Below, piece after piece: positions 1 through 8,901 of a stretch of DNA of 64,000 nucleotides. Position numbers and translations under genes: made by a program. Under the pieces are notes generated by a model. The model was not told the origin of the DNA, did no database searches, and worked only from the letters and a program-made list of their open reading frames with translations. The stretch lies in assembly GCF_007279655.1 (NCBI RefSeq), contig NZ_QKWN01000002.1, forward strand, positions 124,001-188,000, written 5' to 3'. The stretch is from Robertkochia solimangrovi. GTDB lineage: Bacteria > Bacteroidota > Bacteroidia > Flavobacteriales > Flavobacteriaceae. Each line of letters opens with the position of its first letter. Position 1 is the stretch's first letter.

Positions 1-3000
1 TATTACACGATACCTTCAAAATTAGGCGATCTTAATAATGAGATTCGTTATCGATTTAATCGCGAAAATGAGAATGTTATTAAAAAGCTATATGAGCTTA
101 AATTACCCATCAATATTTTACGGTCAGACAGTTCAGATGTATTAGAGAACACCTTGTTTAATAAAATTGATTATCAAGGATTATACCTTCCCTTGCGACT
201 CGATAGTTTAAAAGTTGGTTACAATATGAAGTATTTAACCATAATTGACGATAGTGCCTGGGTAAAAAAAAGCTATAATGTTCTTCGAAAACCAATGGCC
301 AAGCCCTGGAAACTGAATAACCGTTCCTATTATCAGGATTTTGTATTATCCCCTAAGAAAAATGTATGGTTATTTAAGGATAAGTTACCTTATGTAATGC
401 GCACGGTAGTCTCTATGCAGGATAACAGGGAAGAGGCTGTATACATCATTCAGGAAGAACCTGAATATTTTGAATTAATGCAATCTGAGCCAGTTTATCG
501 TGTGGGAAGTATTCAGTTAGGATCCTTGCAAAATACCATTCTACCACAAGGTTACCAGTTCGCCGTGATCGATCCTACCGGTGAAGTTTGGTTTCATTCG
601 GAAAAGAACCGGTCTACCCTGGAGAACTTTTATGACACCAGTCTGAAAAATGACAATCTTAAGGCTGCCATAAACTCAAGAATAGATACAAGAGGTCGGA
701 TCTATTACAGAAATGGAAATTATTTCTATCATGTTTCGCCAATAATGGGAACCAACCTCTCTCTGATCACTTTGTATGATCAGAATCTATTACGATTTCA
801 ACTTACCGAATCCCTGTCCTTTTCATTTCTGATGATCCTGGTTATATTTTTATTTATTGCGATACTTTCCATGATAACCGTTCGCAATAAGAAGCGTAAA
901 TTAAAACTGAGTAAATTCACCGACTTCAGGTTTGAATTCCTTGTACCGAAAAAACCTGAAGAGGAAGATTATAAAGAAGTAAGAGAATTCAGTAATCCGA
1001 AATATTTAAAACTCGCTTTTTTCTTCTTTATAATAAGCCTGATAATTCTGCTTCTTAATTTCATGGCTCATTTTGAATTTGATACTACAGTTATTTCAAG
1101 TGTTTTAATAATTACCTGGTCCTATATAATCGTATATCATAGTATGCAGCAACAATCCAAAGGAGACAACTTTGTGCATATTATTTTTTTTCTTGTTGTA
1201 CTGTTTTTGAATGTTTTACTCTGTTCAACCATAGAAGGAGTTTTAGGTTATCTGGGCCTTATCCTGTTACAAATGGTCTTTGTTTTTTTTATTCTGGTCA
1301 ATGGCTTTAATGAAGAATTGCCATCAGAATCAGAGGAAGGTCATAGGCTTCAGCATAAGAAATGGTATGAAAAAGTGATCGATCATGTATGTTCTAATTA
1401 TACATTTCCAAGAGATTTCTGCAATCGATCTTGTGTTAAATTGATAAAAAGGTATGCAATTTCCTTACAGACAGCATACCAGCTTTTTCTGTTTTCATGG
1501 TTACTGATAGGAGTGATCGTACCTGCATTTGTCATTCATAGTAAGAATATGGAAACGAATAACAAAATCTGGATTAGGGCAAATCAATATTTCACTGCAG
1601 AAAACTATCTGGCCAAATATCAGGATTTTGCAACTAAGCTTCCTCAGAGAGTTTCAAATACTGACACCTATCAGAATGATTTGATTTTTTATAATGATTT
1701 CCGGGACTATCATATGCGAACCGGATTGTATCTGCCAGATAATTCAGAGATCATATATGACACGGTTATGGAGCGGCAGTATTTTACCAAGGAAATTATT
1801 CCTAACGTAAGCTCAGATGCAGGTATTACAGTTCATGACCTTTTCTGGCATTATAAACCCGTATTCAATAAGAAGGAATATCCTGTAAAACCCTTTGCGT
1901 ATGAAACAGCGGGAGATTCTATCTGGTTTTCTACGGCAAAGGGGAATAAAAGCGAAGTATACGTAAGAGTGCTCGAGGGCAAAGTGTTTGCAACAGCGGC
2001 TGATACGCGGCCAGGAATTAATTCGGTGGTCTTTATACTTTGGGAACTATTCATATTTGGCATGATGATGCTTGGAATCTACAACCTCATTGGATTTTAT
2101 GTGAACCGATTCTTTGGTATTCGTTTTATGTATCTGAAACCCGTCAGTATGATCCAGCATCTACCAGATTCATTGCAAAAGAAGCGCGGTGACCCTGCAG
2201 AGACTATGAACATAAAATCGAGAGAAAATGCCTTGGTATCTATCATCAAACAACCCTTTACCAAAAATGGAGGATCCATTATTGTAGGGCCTCCCTTTAC
2301 CGATAAAAATGAAGTTGCGCGAAAAGTATTGGCAGCAACTGGTTCTAATCCGGGGATTTACTCCTTCCTCAACCTTTATAAGGTATCGAATGAAGATTTG
2401 AAAGTACGAGATATCGATTCACTACTGGATCGTATAAAAACAGCAGATTGCCCTAAATTGGAAAAATCACAGGTTCATTTTGACTCGTATATTCTTCAAA
2501 ATCTGGAATATAATTCCTTTTCCTCGGAGATCAACCGGTTTAAACTCAAGGTTATTCTTCATCTTCTTTCTTTAAAAAGGAAGATCATAATTACCTCGGA
2601 GATGTATCCCAGTCAGCTTATGGATCTCTATGATGATGATGTGGTGGTAAAGGAAACCATTAAAAGCAATAACCTGTTTGACCAGGCGAGTGATTTCCAG
2701 ACCTGGAGAAATATTTTAGGTGCCTTTCCACAGTTTATCGCAGGAATTACGGAAAATAAGGCAGCGGATTTTCTTCCTGTGGATGAGTTTAAAGCTATAT
2801 CAGCTCTTAAATGGACTGAGCAGGGTCTGGATCTTAAGAATAAGCACTATGAAAGGGATATAAGTGAATGTCGCGAAACGATCAGAAAAGAACTGGATTA
2901 TGGAAATTTTCTTCCGGGACTCACAATATCAGTATTTGAGAAGACTTTTTATGTCAAGTTCGGACGACTCTATTTGAACGAAGAACGTATGATCTTACAT

Positions 3001-3444
3001 ACACAGAATCTTGCTCATGGATATTATACAGATATATGGAATTCCTTACCAACACGGGAACGCTATATGTTGTATGATCTGGCAAAGGATAATTTCTTAA
3101 ATACTAAGAACTCCCATTCTTTATTTTCCCTCATGAAAAAAGGGTTGATCGTCTGGAAGGATCGTCCGGTGATCTTTAACCGAAGCTTTAGAAATTTTGT
3201 AGCTACTTCGGTTTCGATCAATGAGGCGATGCGCTTACAATTTAAGAATAACAAGGGTAAAGACACCTGGAATACCATGCGCATAGTGATCTATCTGATC
3301 ATCATTGCGGTCTCGGTGTTCATATTACTGGGAGAACCTGATCTGATCAAAGATTTTGAGGCCTTAATCGGTACTTTGGGAGGACTGGGAGTGATCATAC
3401 CTTTTATAAGTTCGATGCTCTCCAGAGGGGGGCAACGAGCCTGA
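1..3444 (+). CDS. Large Cache-sensor multi-pass membrane protein, 5' partial
   Basis: The reading frame is open from base 1 with no stop, so the gene starts upstream; the in-frame TTG at 154 is not a convincing start. About 1,147 residues are visible. The N-terminal part looks like an extracytoplasmic Cache-type sensor (an RSYYQDF-like segment, then VIDPTGEVWFHS and a Tyr-rich end). A membrane helix follows near residues 273–295, then a block of several hydrophobic helices (about 335–430), a second probable extracytoplasmic region, and another helix near 675–700. A cytoplasmic region carries a degenerate P-loop-like GPPFTDKN (about residue 759). Two hydrophobic segments close the protein. It lies 40 nt before a lipoprotein gene and seems to head a four-gene operon ending in a patatin-like phospholipase. 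I do not recognise a named family for the whole protein. A stimulus-sensing or NTPase-like regulatory role is inference. Confidence 0.72.
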   Translation, partial: YYTIPSKLGDLNNEIRYRFNRENENVIKKLYELKLPINILRSDSSDVLENTLFNKIDYQGLYLPLRLDSLKVGYNMKYLTIIDDSAWVKKSYNVLRKPMAKPWKLNNRSYYQDFVLSPKKNVWLFKDKLPYVMRTVVSMQDNREEAVYIIQEEPEYFELMQSEPVYRVGSIQLGSLQNTILPQGYQFAVIDPTGEVWFHSEKNRSTLENFYDTSLKNDNLKAAINSRIDTRGRIYYRNGNYFYHVSPIMGTNLSLITLYDQNLLRFQLTESLSFSFLMILVIFLFIAILSMITVRNKKRKLKLSKFTDFRFEFLVPKKPEEEDYKEVREFSNPKYLKLAFFFFIISLIILLLNFMAHFEFDTTVISSVLIITWSYIIVYHSMQQQSKGDNFVHIIFFLVVLFLNVLLCSTIEGVLGYLGLILLQMVFVFFILVNGFNEELPSESEEGHRLQHKKWYEKVIDHVCSNYTFPRDFCNRSCVKLIKRYAISLQTAYQLFLFSWLLIGVIVPAFVIHSKNMETNNKIWIRANQYFTAENYLAKYQDFATKLPQRVSNTDTYQNDLIFYNDFRDYHMRTGLYLPDNSEIIYDTVMERQYFTKEIIPNVSSDAGITVHDLFWHYKPVFNKKEYPVKPFAYETAGDSIWFSTAKGNKSEVYVRVLEGKVFATAADTRPGINSVVFILWELFIFGMMMLGIYNLIGFYVNRFFGIRFMYLKPVSMIQHLPDSLQKKRGDPAETMNIKSRENALVSIIKQPFTKNGGSIIVGPPFTDKNEVARKVLAATGSNPGIYSFLNLYKVSNEDLKVRDIDSLLDRIKTADCPKLEKSQVHFDSYILQNLEYNSFSSEINRFKLKVILHLLSLKRKIIITSEMYPSQLMDLYDDDVVVKETIKSNNLFDQASDFQTWRNILGAFPQFIAGITENKAADFLPVDEFKAISALKWTEQGLDLKNKHYERDISECRETIRKELDYGNFLPGLTISVFEKTFYVKFGRLYLNEERMILHTQNLAHGYYTDIWNSLPTRERYMLYDLAKDNFLNTKNSHSLFSLMKKGLIVWKDRPVIFNRSFRNFVATSVSINEAMRLQFKNNKGKDTWNTMRIVIYLIIIAVSVFILLGEPDLIKDFEALIGTLGGLGVIIPFISSMLSRGGQRA

Positions 3445-3484
3445 GTTGGTAGTATAAAATGTTTAACCCATTAAATGCAGGAGT

Positions 3485-4159
3485 ATGAAAAGATTCGTGA
3501 CTTTAATTGTTTGTATCGCTTTTACCATGTTTTGGATTAGCTGTGCAAGTATACCGAAAGAGGCTCCACAGCTGTCTTCAGAAATAGGATATGAGATCCA
3601 GAAGCTGGAAAATGATCATCTGGCGCTGTTGGAAATATATTTTGAATTGAAACGAAAGGAGGTCAAACGATTTGTGAGGGAGATATGGTTGCCTGAATTT
3701 GCGACAAATTTCTTCTCTGATCCACAAATTCTGGAGGTTTGGAATCAAGTCGTGACTTCAGATTCGGAAGAGGATAAGGTTAATTTCATACTGTATTCAG
3801 CACCTCAGTTGCAAGTAAAGATCAATGAACAGTATGAGCGGCTTACCGCACCTTTGGACAAGATGGAGCTTGAACTGAAGACCTCCATTTCTCAGCGCTA
3901 TACGGAAATAAAAGGGGTGAATAATGCCTTAACCTCCTATTTGTATTCCGCTTCAAAAATCGATGAGAACAGGCAACGCTATCTCGATATGGCAGGAATA
4001 CAACAGGATGAGATCTACAGGATTATTTCCGAGACAGAGACGATCACGAATGATATTGCAAACCAGGCAGAGGGAGCACAAAACGGACTTGATGATATTG
4101 AAGGGCTGATAAAGTCGTATGAGAAAAAGATCAATGAACTTTTAAATGAATTGAAATGA
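3485..4159 (+). CDS. Coiled-coil lipoprotein of the Cache/patatin operon
   Basis: A 224-aa protein with a hydrophobic N-terminus ending in a lipobox-like ISCAS, so probably lipidated at Cys20. The rest is almost entirely helical, rich in Glu, Lys and Gln with heptad-like spacing, and ends in a basic/acidic helix, which suggests an extended coiled coil. It starts 40 nt after the large sensor protein. Its last codon overlaps the next gene in an ATGA junction, so translation is probably coupled. No enzymatic motif is visible. A scaffold or sensor-partner role in the envelope is inferred only from its lipobox, helical form and operon position. Confidence 0.7.
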   Translation: MKRFVTLIVCIAFTMFWISCASIPKEAPQLSSEIGYEIQKLENDHLALLEIYFELKRKEVKRFVREIWLPEFATNFFSDPQILEVWNQVVTSDSEEDKVNFILYSAPQLQVKINEQYERLTAPLDKMELELKTSISQRYTEIKGVNNALTSYLYSASKIDENRQRYLDMAGIQQDEIYRIISETETITNDIANQAEGAQNGLDDIEGLIKSYEKKINELLNELK

Positions 4160-4458
4160 GTGCAAAGAAAGCAGATAAGATAGATTGGACAGCATTTGAG
4201 AAGAAGGTAAAGGAAGCTGCAGAATCCGCATCAAATACAGCCAATGAAAATCTGGCAGGGGAAATGTCGACCATGATTCATCTCACACAGCAGGAGATTC
4301 AGGAAATATTTCCTGAGCCAGAAGATAAAAAGGATTTTGCTGCATTGATGAAGATCGTGAAATCGGCCACTTCGCATAACAATAAGATCAATAAGATCGT
4401 CGCAGATGGGGAGCGGTTTGCAGGCGTGGTGATTTCATTATTAAAGCGTATCATATGA
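4156..4458 (+). CDS. Small helical protein of the Cache/patatin operon
   Basis: A 100-aa, probably soluble, helical protein without signal peptide, rich in Lys, Glu and Asn. Its start overlaps the preceding lipoprotein gene (ATGA) and its own stop overlaps the start of the patatin gene (ATGA). It is therefore locked into the same translational unit, which supports it as a real gene despite its size. I recognise no family. A regulator, adaptor or immunity-type partner of the phospholipase is possible but only by position. Confidence 0.66.
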   Translation: MSAKKADKIDWTAFEKKVKEAAESASNTANENLAGEMSTMIHLTQQEIQEIFPEPEDKKDFAALMKIVKSATSHNNKINKIVADGERFAGVVISLLKRII

Positions 4459-5693
4459 AATCAGACTTTTTAAAAACAGCCGGTATGGATGAGTTGATAG
4501 CGGAAGCTGTCAGACTTAAAGAAAGTGGACGAATCGTTTCGGATATCTACGATGATGAAGGAAATCAATATGTCGATCTCGTTCAGGAAGGAGGAGGGAT
4601 GCTGGGTATTGCACTTACAGGTTATACCTACATTCTTGAACAGGCAGGAATAAGATTTTATAGCCTGGCAGGGACTTCGGCGGGTTCCATCAATACGCTT
4701 TTAATGGCAGCATTGGCGAAGCCCGGAGAAGTTTCGTCTCTGAAGATCCTGGATATTGTTTCCAATAAGAATTTCTTTGATTTTGTGGATGGCCCTTCCG
4801 GATTGAAGCGACTTATCCAGCGAAAGATCGAAAATAAAAAAGGAGTGTGGTGGTATTTATTAGTTAACCTGAAGATTCTTTACGATTCGATTCGATTAAA
4901 ACTGGGGATAAATCCCGGGAAACATTTTGAAGATTGGTTAAGCGATATTCTAAAGCAAAACAGCATAGAAAACTTACGGGATCTGAATACGCTTCGAAAA
5001 GATATACCCCGACTCTTTCATAGGCTGGATCCGGATTATCGTATAACACCCCCGAAAATGGCTATAATTACGTCTGAAATCACTACACATACCAAAGTTG
5101 ATTTTCCGGAGATGGCCCCGTTGTACTGGAGAGATCCTGAAAATATTTGTCCTTCCCGATTTATAAGGGCTTCCATGTCTATCCCTTTCTTTTTCTATCC
5201 GTATGAGGTTCAAAAAATGCCGAATGCAGGTAAACATGATGAACAATGGGAGAAGCTCGCCAGCTATACCGGTAAGGTGCCGGAAACCGTTCGTTTTGTG
5301 GATGGAGGAATGTTATCCAATTTTCCTATCAATACCTTTCATGTAAACAGAATCCCGACCCGGCCAACCTTTGGAGTACGTTTAAGTACCTATCGTGAGA
5401 ATTACAGTAATAATACCCATCGTCTGACTGGTTTTTGCGGGGCACTGATCAGCACGATGCGACAAATCCATGACTACGAGTTCATCCTAAAGAACACAGA
5501 TTACAAGCATTTGATCTGTTGTATCAATGCCGATGAAGAATTCAATTGGCTGAATTTCGGGATGAAGCCTGAACGTCAACAACAATTGTTCTTCCTTGGA
5601 GCAAAACGCGGATTGGATTTCATTAAGAATTTCGATTGGGAAGGCTATAAAAAGATCAGAGCCTCTATGGTAGAAGCAGAGAAAGTAACCTGA
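4455..5693 (+). CDS. Patatin-like phospholipase
   Basis: A 412-aa protein with the patatin hallmarks: a glycine-rich oxyanion loop (EGGGMLG, residues 45–51), the nucleophile elbow GTSAG with Ser75, and the catalytic Asp in VDGG (Asp283). Patatins hydrolyse acyl chains from phospholipids using this Ser–Asp dyad. There is no signal peptide, so it is probably cytoplasmic or attached to the inner face of the membrane. It is the last gene of a four-gene operon with overlapping starts. Association with a membrane sensor, a lipoprotein and a small protein suggests controlled lipase activity, but neither substrate nor trigger can be read from the sequence. No nucleotide cyclase is nearby, so it is not an evident CBASS effector. 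Confidence 0.9.
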   Translation: MKSDFLKTAGMDELIAEAVRLKESGRIVSDIYDDEGNQYVDLVQEGGGMLGIALTGYTYILEQAGIRFYSLAGTSAGSINTLLMAALAKPGEVSSLKILDIVSNKNFFDFVDGPSGLKRLIQRKIENKKGVWWYLLVNLKILYDSIRLKLGINPGKHFEDWLSDILKQNSIENLRDLNTLRKDIPRLFHRLDPDYRITPPKMAIITSEITTHTKVDFPEMAPLYWRDPENICPSRFIRASMSIPFFFYPYEVQKMPNAGKHDEQWEKLASYTGKVPETVRFVDGGMLSNFPINTFHVNRIPTRPTFGVRLSTYRENYSNNTHRLTGFCGALISTMRQIHDYEFILKNTDYKHLICCINADEEFNWLNFGMKPERQQQLFFLGAKRGLDFIKNFDWEGYKKIRASMVEAEKVT

Positions 5694-5760
5694 ATAACGA
5701 AAGGATCATCAATGTAAATAGCAATGGTCTATAAAAATATTGATGAATGTACACTGTATA

Positions 5761-6756
5761 TTATTCTTTTAAATGGATTCTTTTATCCCGATCACAGGTG
5801 ATGAACCCGGAATTCATATCCAGTTCGAGTTCGGCGACCTGAATACTGCTTCGACGTGTTTCTGGTATATCCAAACCTTCATTTTCTGGTATTCGTCCCG
5901 GATGTGTGAAGTAAAATACATAAGCTTTATTTGCTAATACCAACACATCCGGATGGCCACCTTTTACGCCATCATCGATACCTTTACCCGGTTCTTTCAG
6001 AATGTTATTTTCCTGTTTTGACCAGGTTGAAAGATCATCACTGCTGTACACTGATAATCCTCTCCAGCTGTCACAGATCATTCGGTATTTACCTTTCCAA
6101 TGAAAAACCACCGGACCTTCGCCTCGTTCGGCAACCGCTTTTTTACTTTTATTATTCCAAGTGTATAGGTCATTACTATCGGTATAATAGATCGATTTTC
6201 CATCATTCTCATTATTATAGAACATTCGCCACCCTCCCTCCGGTAAGGCAATTACATCGGCATCGATACATCGTTCAGAAGCCAGTTCCAGGGTACTTTG
6301 ATAAGTCCACTCAGTAAGATTGTCGCTGGTCAGATGAATAATCTGTCTGGGATGATACCAATCGGTGAAAATTCCAGGTACATAAGTGAGGTACATATGA
6401 AAGGTTCCATCATTTAAAATAACTTCCGGAGCCCAATACGTCGGCGATGTATCCGGTTTATAATCGATGTTGCAGATGCCTTGATAGGTCCAGTGATTTC
6501 CCCCGTCTTTTGAAACAGCGATACCGATATCCGTTCCATGCACCCAGCTCACCCCAGGAATGGAGTCCTGATTCGCTCGACGGTTGGTATAGAACATATA
6601 TAACAATTCATCATTAGGATTCCAAACAATACATGGATCTGCTGCGCCATCATAGACCGGGTCTCTGAATACAGGTTTATCAGCAAAATTGGTTTCATTC
6701 TGTGACCAGACCAGTTGAACGAATAAAAGAATGCAAAGACATCTGAATATTTTCAT
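5761..6756 (-). CDS. Secreted GH43-like glycoside hydrolase
   Basis: A 331-aa protein with a signal peptide (cleavage after about residue 18, ...VWSQ). It has repeated β-propeller blade motifs (FYTNR, YWAPEV, MYLTYVP, WRMFYN, KYRMICDSW). The GH43 triad is apparent: Asp40 in AADP, an Asp in CIDADV (165/167) and Glu213 in GEGPV. The family mostly removes α-L-arabinofuranose, β-xylose or galactose units. It directly abuts the 712-aa gene (no spacer) and closes the long rhamnose operon, so it probably trims side chains of the same rhamnose-containing polysaccharide. The exact linkage cannot be told, and an inactive or GH43-related propeller remains possible. Confidence 0.78.
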   Translation of the reverse strand: MKIFRCLCILLFVQLVWSQNETNFADKPVFRDPVYDGAADPCIVWNPNDELLYMFYTNRRANQDSIPGVSWVHGTDIGIAVSKDGGNHWTYQGICNIDYKPDTSPTYWAPEVILNDGTFHMYLTYVPGIFTDWYHPRQIIHLTSDNLTEWTYQSTLELASERCIDADVIALPEGGWRMFYNNENDGKSIYYTDSNDLYTWNNKSKKAVAERGEGPVVFHWKGKYRMICDSWRGLSVYSSDDLSTWSKQENNILKEPGKGIDDGVKGGHPDVLVLANKAYVFYFTHPGRIPENEGLDIPETRRSSIQVAELELDMNSGFITCDRDKRIHLKE

Positions 6757-8895
6757 TTAAAACATTTTTTGAAGGTTCTCCCATTTTACATTCCATGTAC
6801 CATCTTTTGGAAATCCCGGGTTTTCAATATCGTTGTCTTCCCACCCTGCACACATCAGGGCAATAGCGGTTAACAGGCCACCATTTCCGGGGAGATATAA
6901 GGTAAGACGCTCATCCTGAAAATTATGTCCGTTAGGAAGAAAAGTATTGGTTTGGATATCCATCAACAGCGCATCGATTGCTTTTTCAGGTTTACCTAAT
7001 CGGGTGGCGGTCATCGCCGTCATGGGAAAATCCCATCCCCAGGTTTCTTCCCAGGACCAGTTATTCCAAATCAATTCAAAAGTCTTAGCCATTAAAGTAT
7101 GATCGAGTTTTTGCGAATCCGGAAGCATTCCGAAGGCCCCTAAAACGGAAGGGTGATCAGTCATATATCGTGGATTTGTATACGAGTCCGGTGCGCTCTC
7201 AGCCGCTAAGTAAACACCATTCTGCTGAGGTAATGGGGCTAGTTTGTTGACTACTTCCTGCCATTGTTCCGGAACATGTTCACCGGATCTTTTTTTCCAT
7301 GCAATCGCGGTACGTAAAGCCCAATCCCAATATTGAAGTTCATAAGTTGGGTTGAAGGTTTCGATTGCCGGAAAGCGTTCCTGCGCTGGAATTAACCCCG
7401 GACCGAGATTGTAATATCCGGTCTTTTTATCATAAAAGGCATAGGATACCATAAAAGTTGCCGTTTGATAGACCAGGTCCCGAAACTGGTTTAGTATTTT
7501 CGGATCTTGATTCTTACGGTACATCAATTCTGCAAAGGTGATATAATGTGGTTGCTGCCAGATCAGAAAAGCTCCCACCGAAGAGGGGCTTTCATTTCCG
7601 AGGGGATCGGTCATCTTTTGCCATCGGACGCCTTCGTAACCTTGTCTCTGTGCAATTTTACGGGCATTTCCGGATACTTGTTCATACCATTTCAGGGAAG
7701 GTAGCAGAAGATTATGACGATTCCAGAGTGCGAAATGTACGCCATGCCACCAATGCATTTCCAAATGAGGTTTTCCAAACCAACTGTTAAAAGTGAGCCC
7801 GGTTTCCTGAGGGGGTTGCTTACCGGCACACTGAACGGAGGTCAGGTATTGAGACAAGACAACGCGTCTCTCCAGTTCTGCAGCTCTTGGATCTGTACAA
7901 TCGGAAAAATCGACTGCTCCACCATTCATCCAGAACTTTTCTTTTTCTCTTGCACTGTTCTCATGTAATTGTGTAAAGTCTGGAAGTGGCGCTTCCGTTT
8001 TGCGATCAGTAAACCTGCAGACCAATTCAAAATCCTTACTTTGAGGGATGATCTCAAAATAATGAGCTTCTTTTTCCCTTATTTTTGCAGTTCCCTTCCA
8101 TGCTACAGTCAGCTCATAGCTCAGGGAGTCCATGTGTCGTCTTATCCGGTATTTTTGAGAAGATATTTTTATCAGTTCTGAAGTATGATTTGCAGAACCG
8201 GTCCATTGAGTTCCCGTATCTTTCCAGGTTCCTGAAGGGAATGGAAATCTCAGGCGTAAACGAAGCTGATTCTTTGTGATCAACGGAGAAGAGATCTTAA
8301 TACCTATGATGTCCTCTTGCATACCGGCAATCGTTTCAACTGCCGTTGGGACCTCTTCAACACTAAATTGGCTCCGTATAGTACCCGTCCAGAGGTCTAA
8401 TGACTGATCGATGTGTTCCAGATCCTGTGGAGTGATAAGATCTCCATTCTCTTTATTGATTTCAAAACCTAGATTAGCAAGATGAACCCTATGTGGTTGT
8501 TCCCGATACCAATCGGAAGCTTCCCGTTTTCTTGGATCATCTTTAACCTGAACGGCGTAAGGAACGCTACGATCATGTTGGTCGTAATCCCTCAGAGTTT
8601 CATCGAATCTGTAATTGCTCGTATTGGGCTTTTGATCCCAACCCCAATCAGACTGTGTACCTAAAGGAATGCCTCCCTGATAATATTCGGGAAAGGTCTG
8701 CAAACCGGTAATATCGGTAGTAAATGCAAAATGGCCATTCCCCACGGTTAACGATGCCAGTGTGTCAGGAGAAGAAATATGAATTTGATGGCGGGTAACC
8801 AATGCTTTACGGTCGATCTCTTGAGCATGATTCATGAAAGGAATCAGAAATAAGTAAAGTATCGTATATTTTTTAATGCATGTAACGGTCTTCAT
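6757..8895 (-). CDS. Secreted (α/α)6-type putative glycosidase, family not recognised
   Basis: A 712-aa protein with a signal peptide ending near residue 24 (MNHAQ). The N-terminal third is β-rich with a motif resembling the entry of GH65/GH95-like proteins (VGNGHFAFTTDITGLQTFP). The C-terminal two thirds are Trp-rich and helical (HWWHGVHFALWNRH, GAFLIWQQPHYITFAELMYR, WDWALRTAIAWKK, ETWGWDFPMTAMTATRLG), as expected for a six-hairpin toroid. No certain catalytic pair was assigned, though Glu and Asp occur in the conserved-looking blocks. It sits 6 nt after the DUF4450-like gene and directly before the GH43-like gene in the rhamnose operon. A role in releasing rhamnose or a linked sugar is inferred from that position. 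Confidence 0.7.
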   Translation of the reverse strand: MKTVTCIKKYTILYLFLIPFMNHAQEIDRKALVTRHQIHISSPDTLASLTVGNGHFAFTTDITGLQTFPEYYQGGIPLGTQSDWGWDQKPNTSNYRFDETLRDYDQHDRSVPYAVQVKDDPRKREASDWYREQPHRVHLANLGFEINKENGDLITPQDLEHIDQSLDLWTGTIRSQFSVEEVPTAVETIAGMQEDIIGIKISSPLITKNQLRLRLRFPFPSGTWKDTGTQWTGSANHTSELIKISSQKYRIRRHMDSLSYELTVAWKGTAKIREKEAHYFEIIPQSKDFELVCRFTDRKTEAPLPDFTQLHENSAREKEKFWMNGGAVDFSDCTDPRAAELERRVVLSQYLTSVQCAGKQPPQETGLTFNSWFGKPHLEMHWWHGVHFALWNRHNLLLPSLKWYEQVSGNARKIAQRQGYEGVRWQKMTDPLGNESPSSVGAFLIWQQPHYITFAELMYRKNQDPKILNQFRDLVYQTATFMVSYAFYDKKTGYYNLGPGLIPAQERFPAIETFNPTYELQYWDWALRTAIAWKKRSGEHVPEQWQEVVNKLAPLPQQNGVYLAAESAPDSYTNPRYMTDHPSVLGAFGMLPDSQKLDHTLMAKTFELIWNNWSWEETWGWDFPMTAMTATRLGKPEKAIDALLMDIQTNTFLPNGHNFQDERLTLYLPGNGGLLTAIALMCAGWEDNDIENPGFPKDGTWNVKWENLQKMF

Positions 8896-8901
8896 AGAAA
8901 C

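Noticed and set aside
4455-5693. CBASS effector phospholipase
   Set aside because: No CD-NTase, ubiquitin-like accessory or cyclic-nucleotide sensor is present; only the patatin fold is shared.
5707-5745. Terminator between patatin and GH43-like genes
   Set aside because: Only a 7-bp A/T-rich stem with a long loop, and no U-run.
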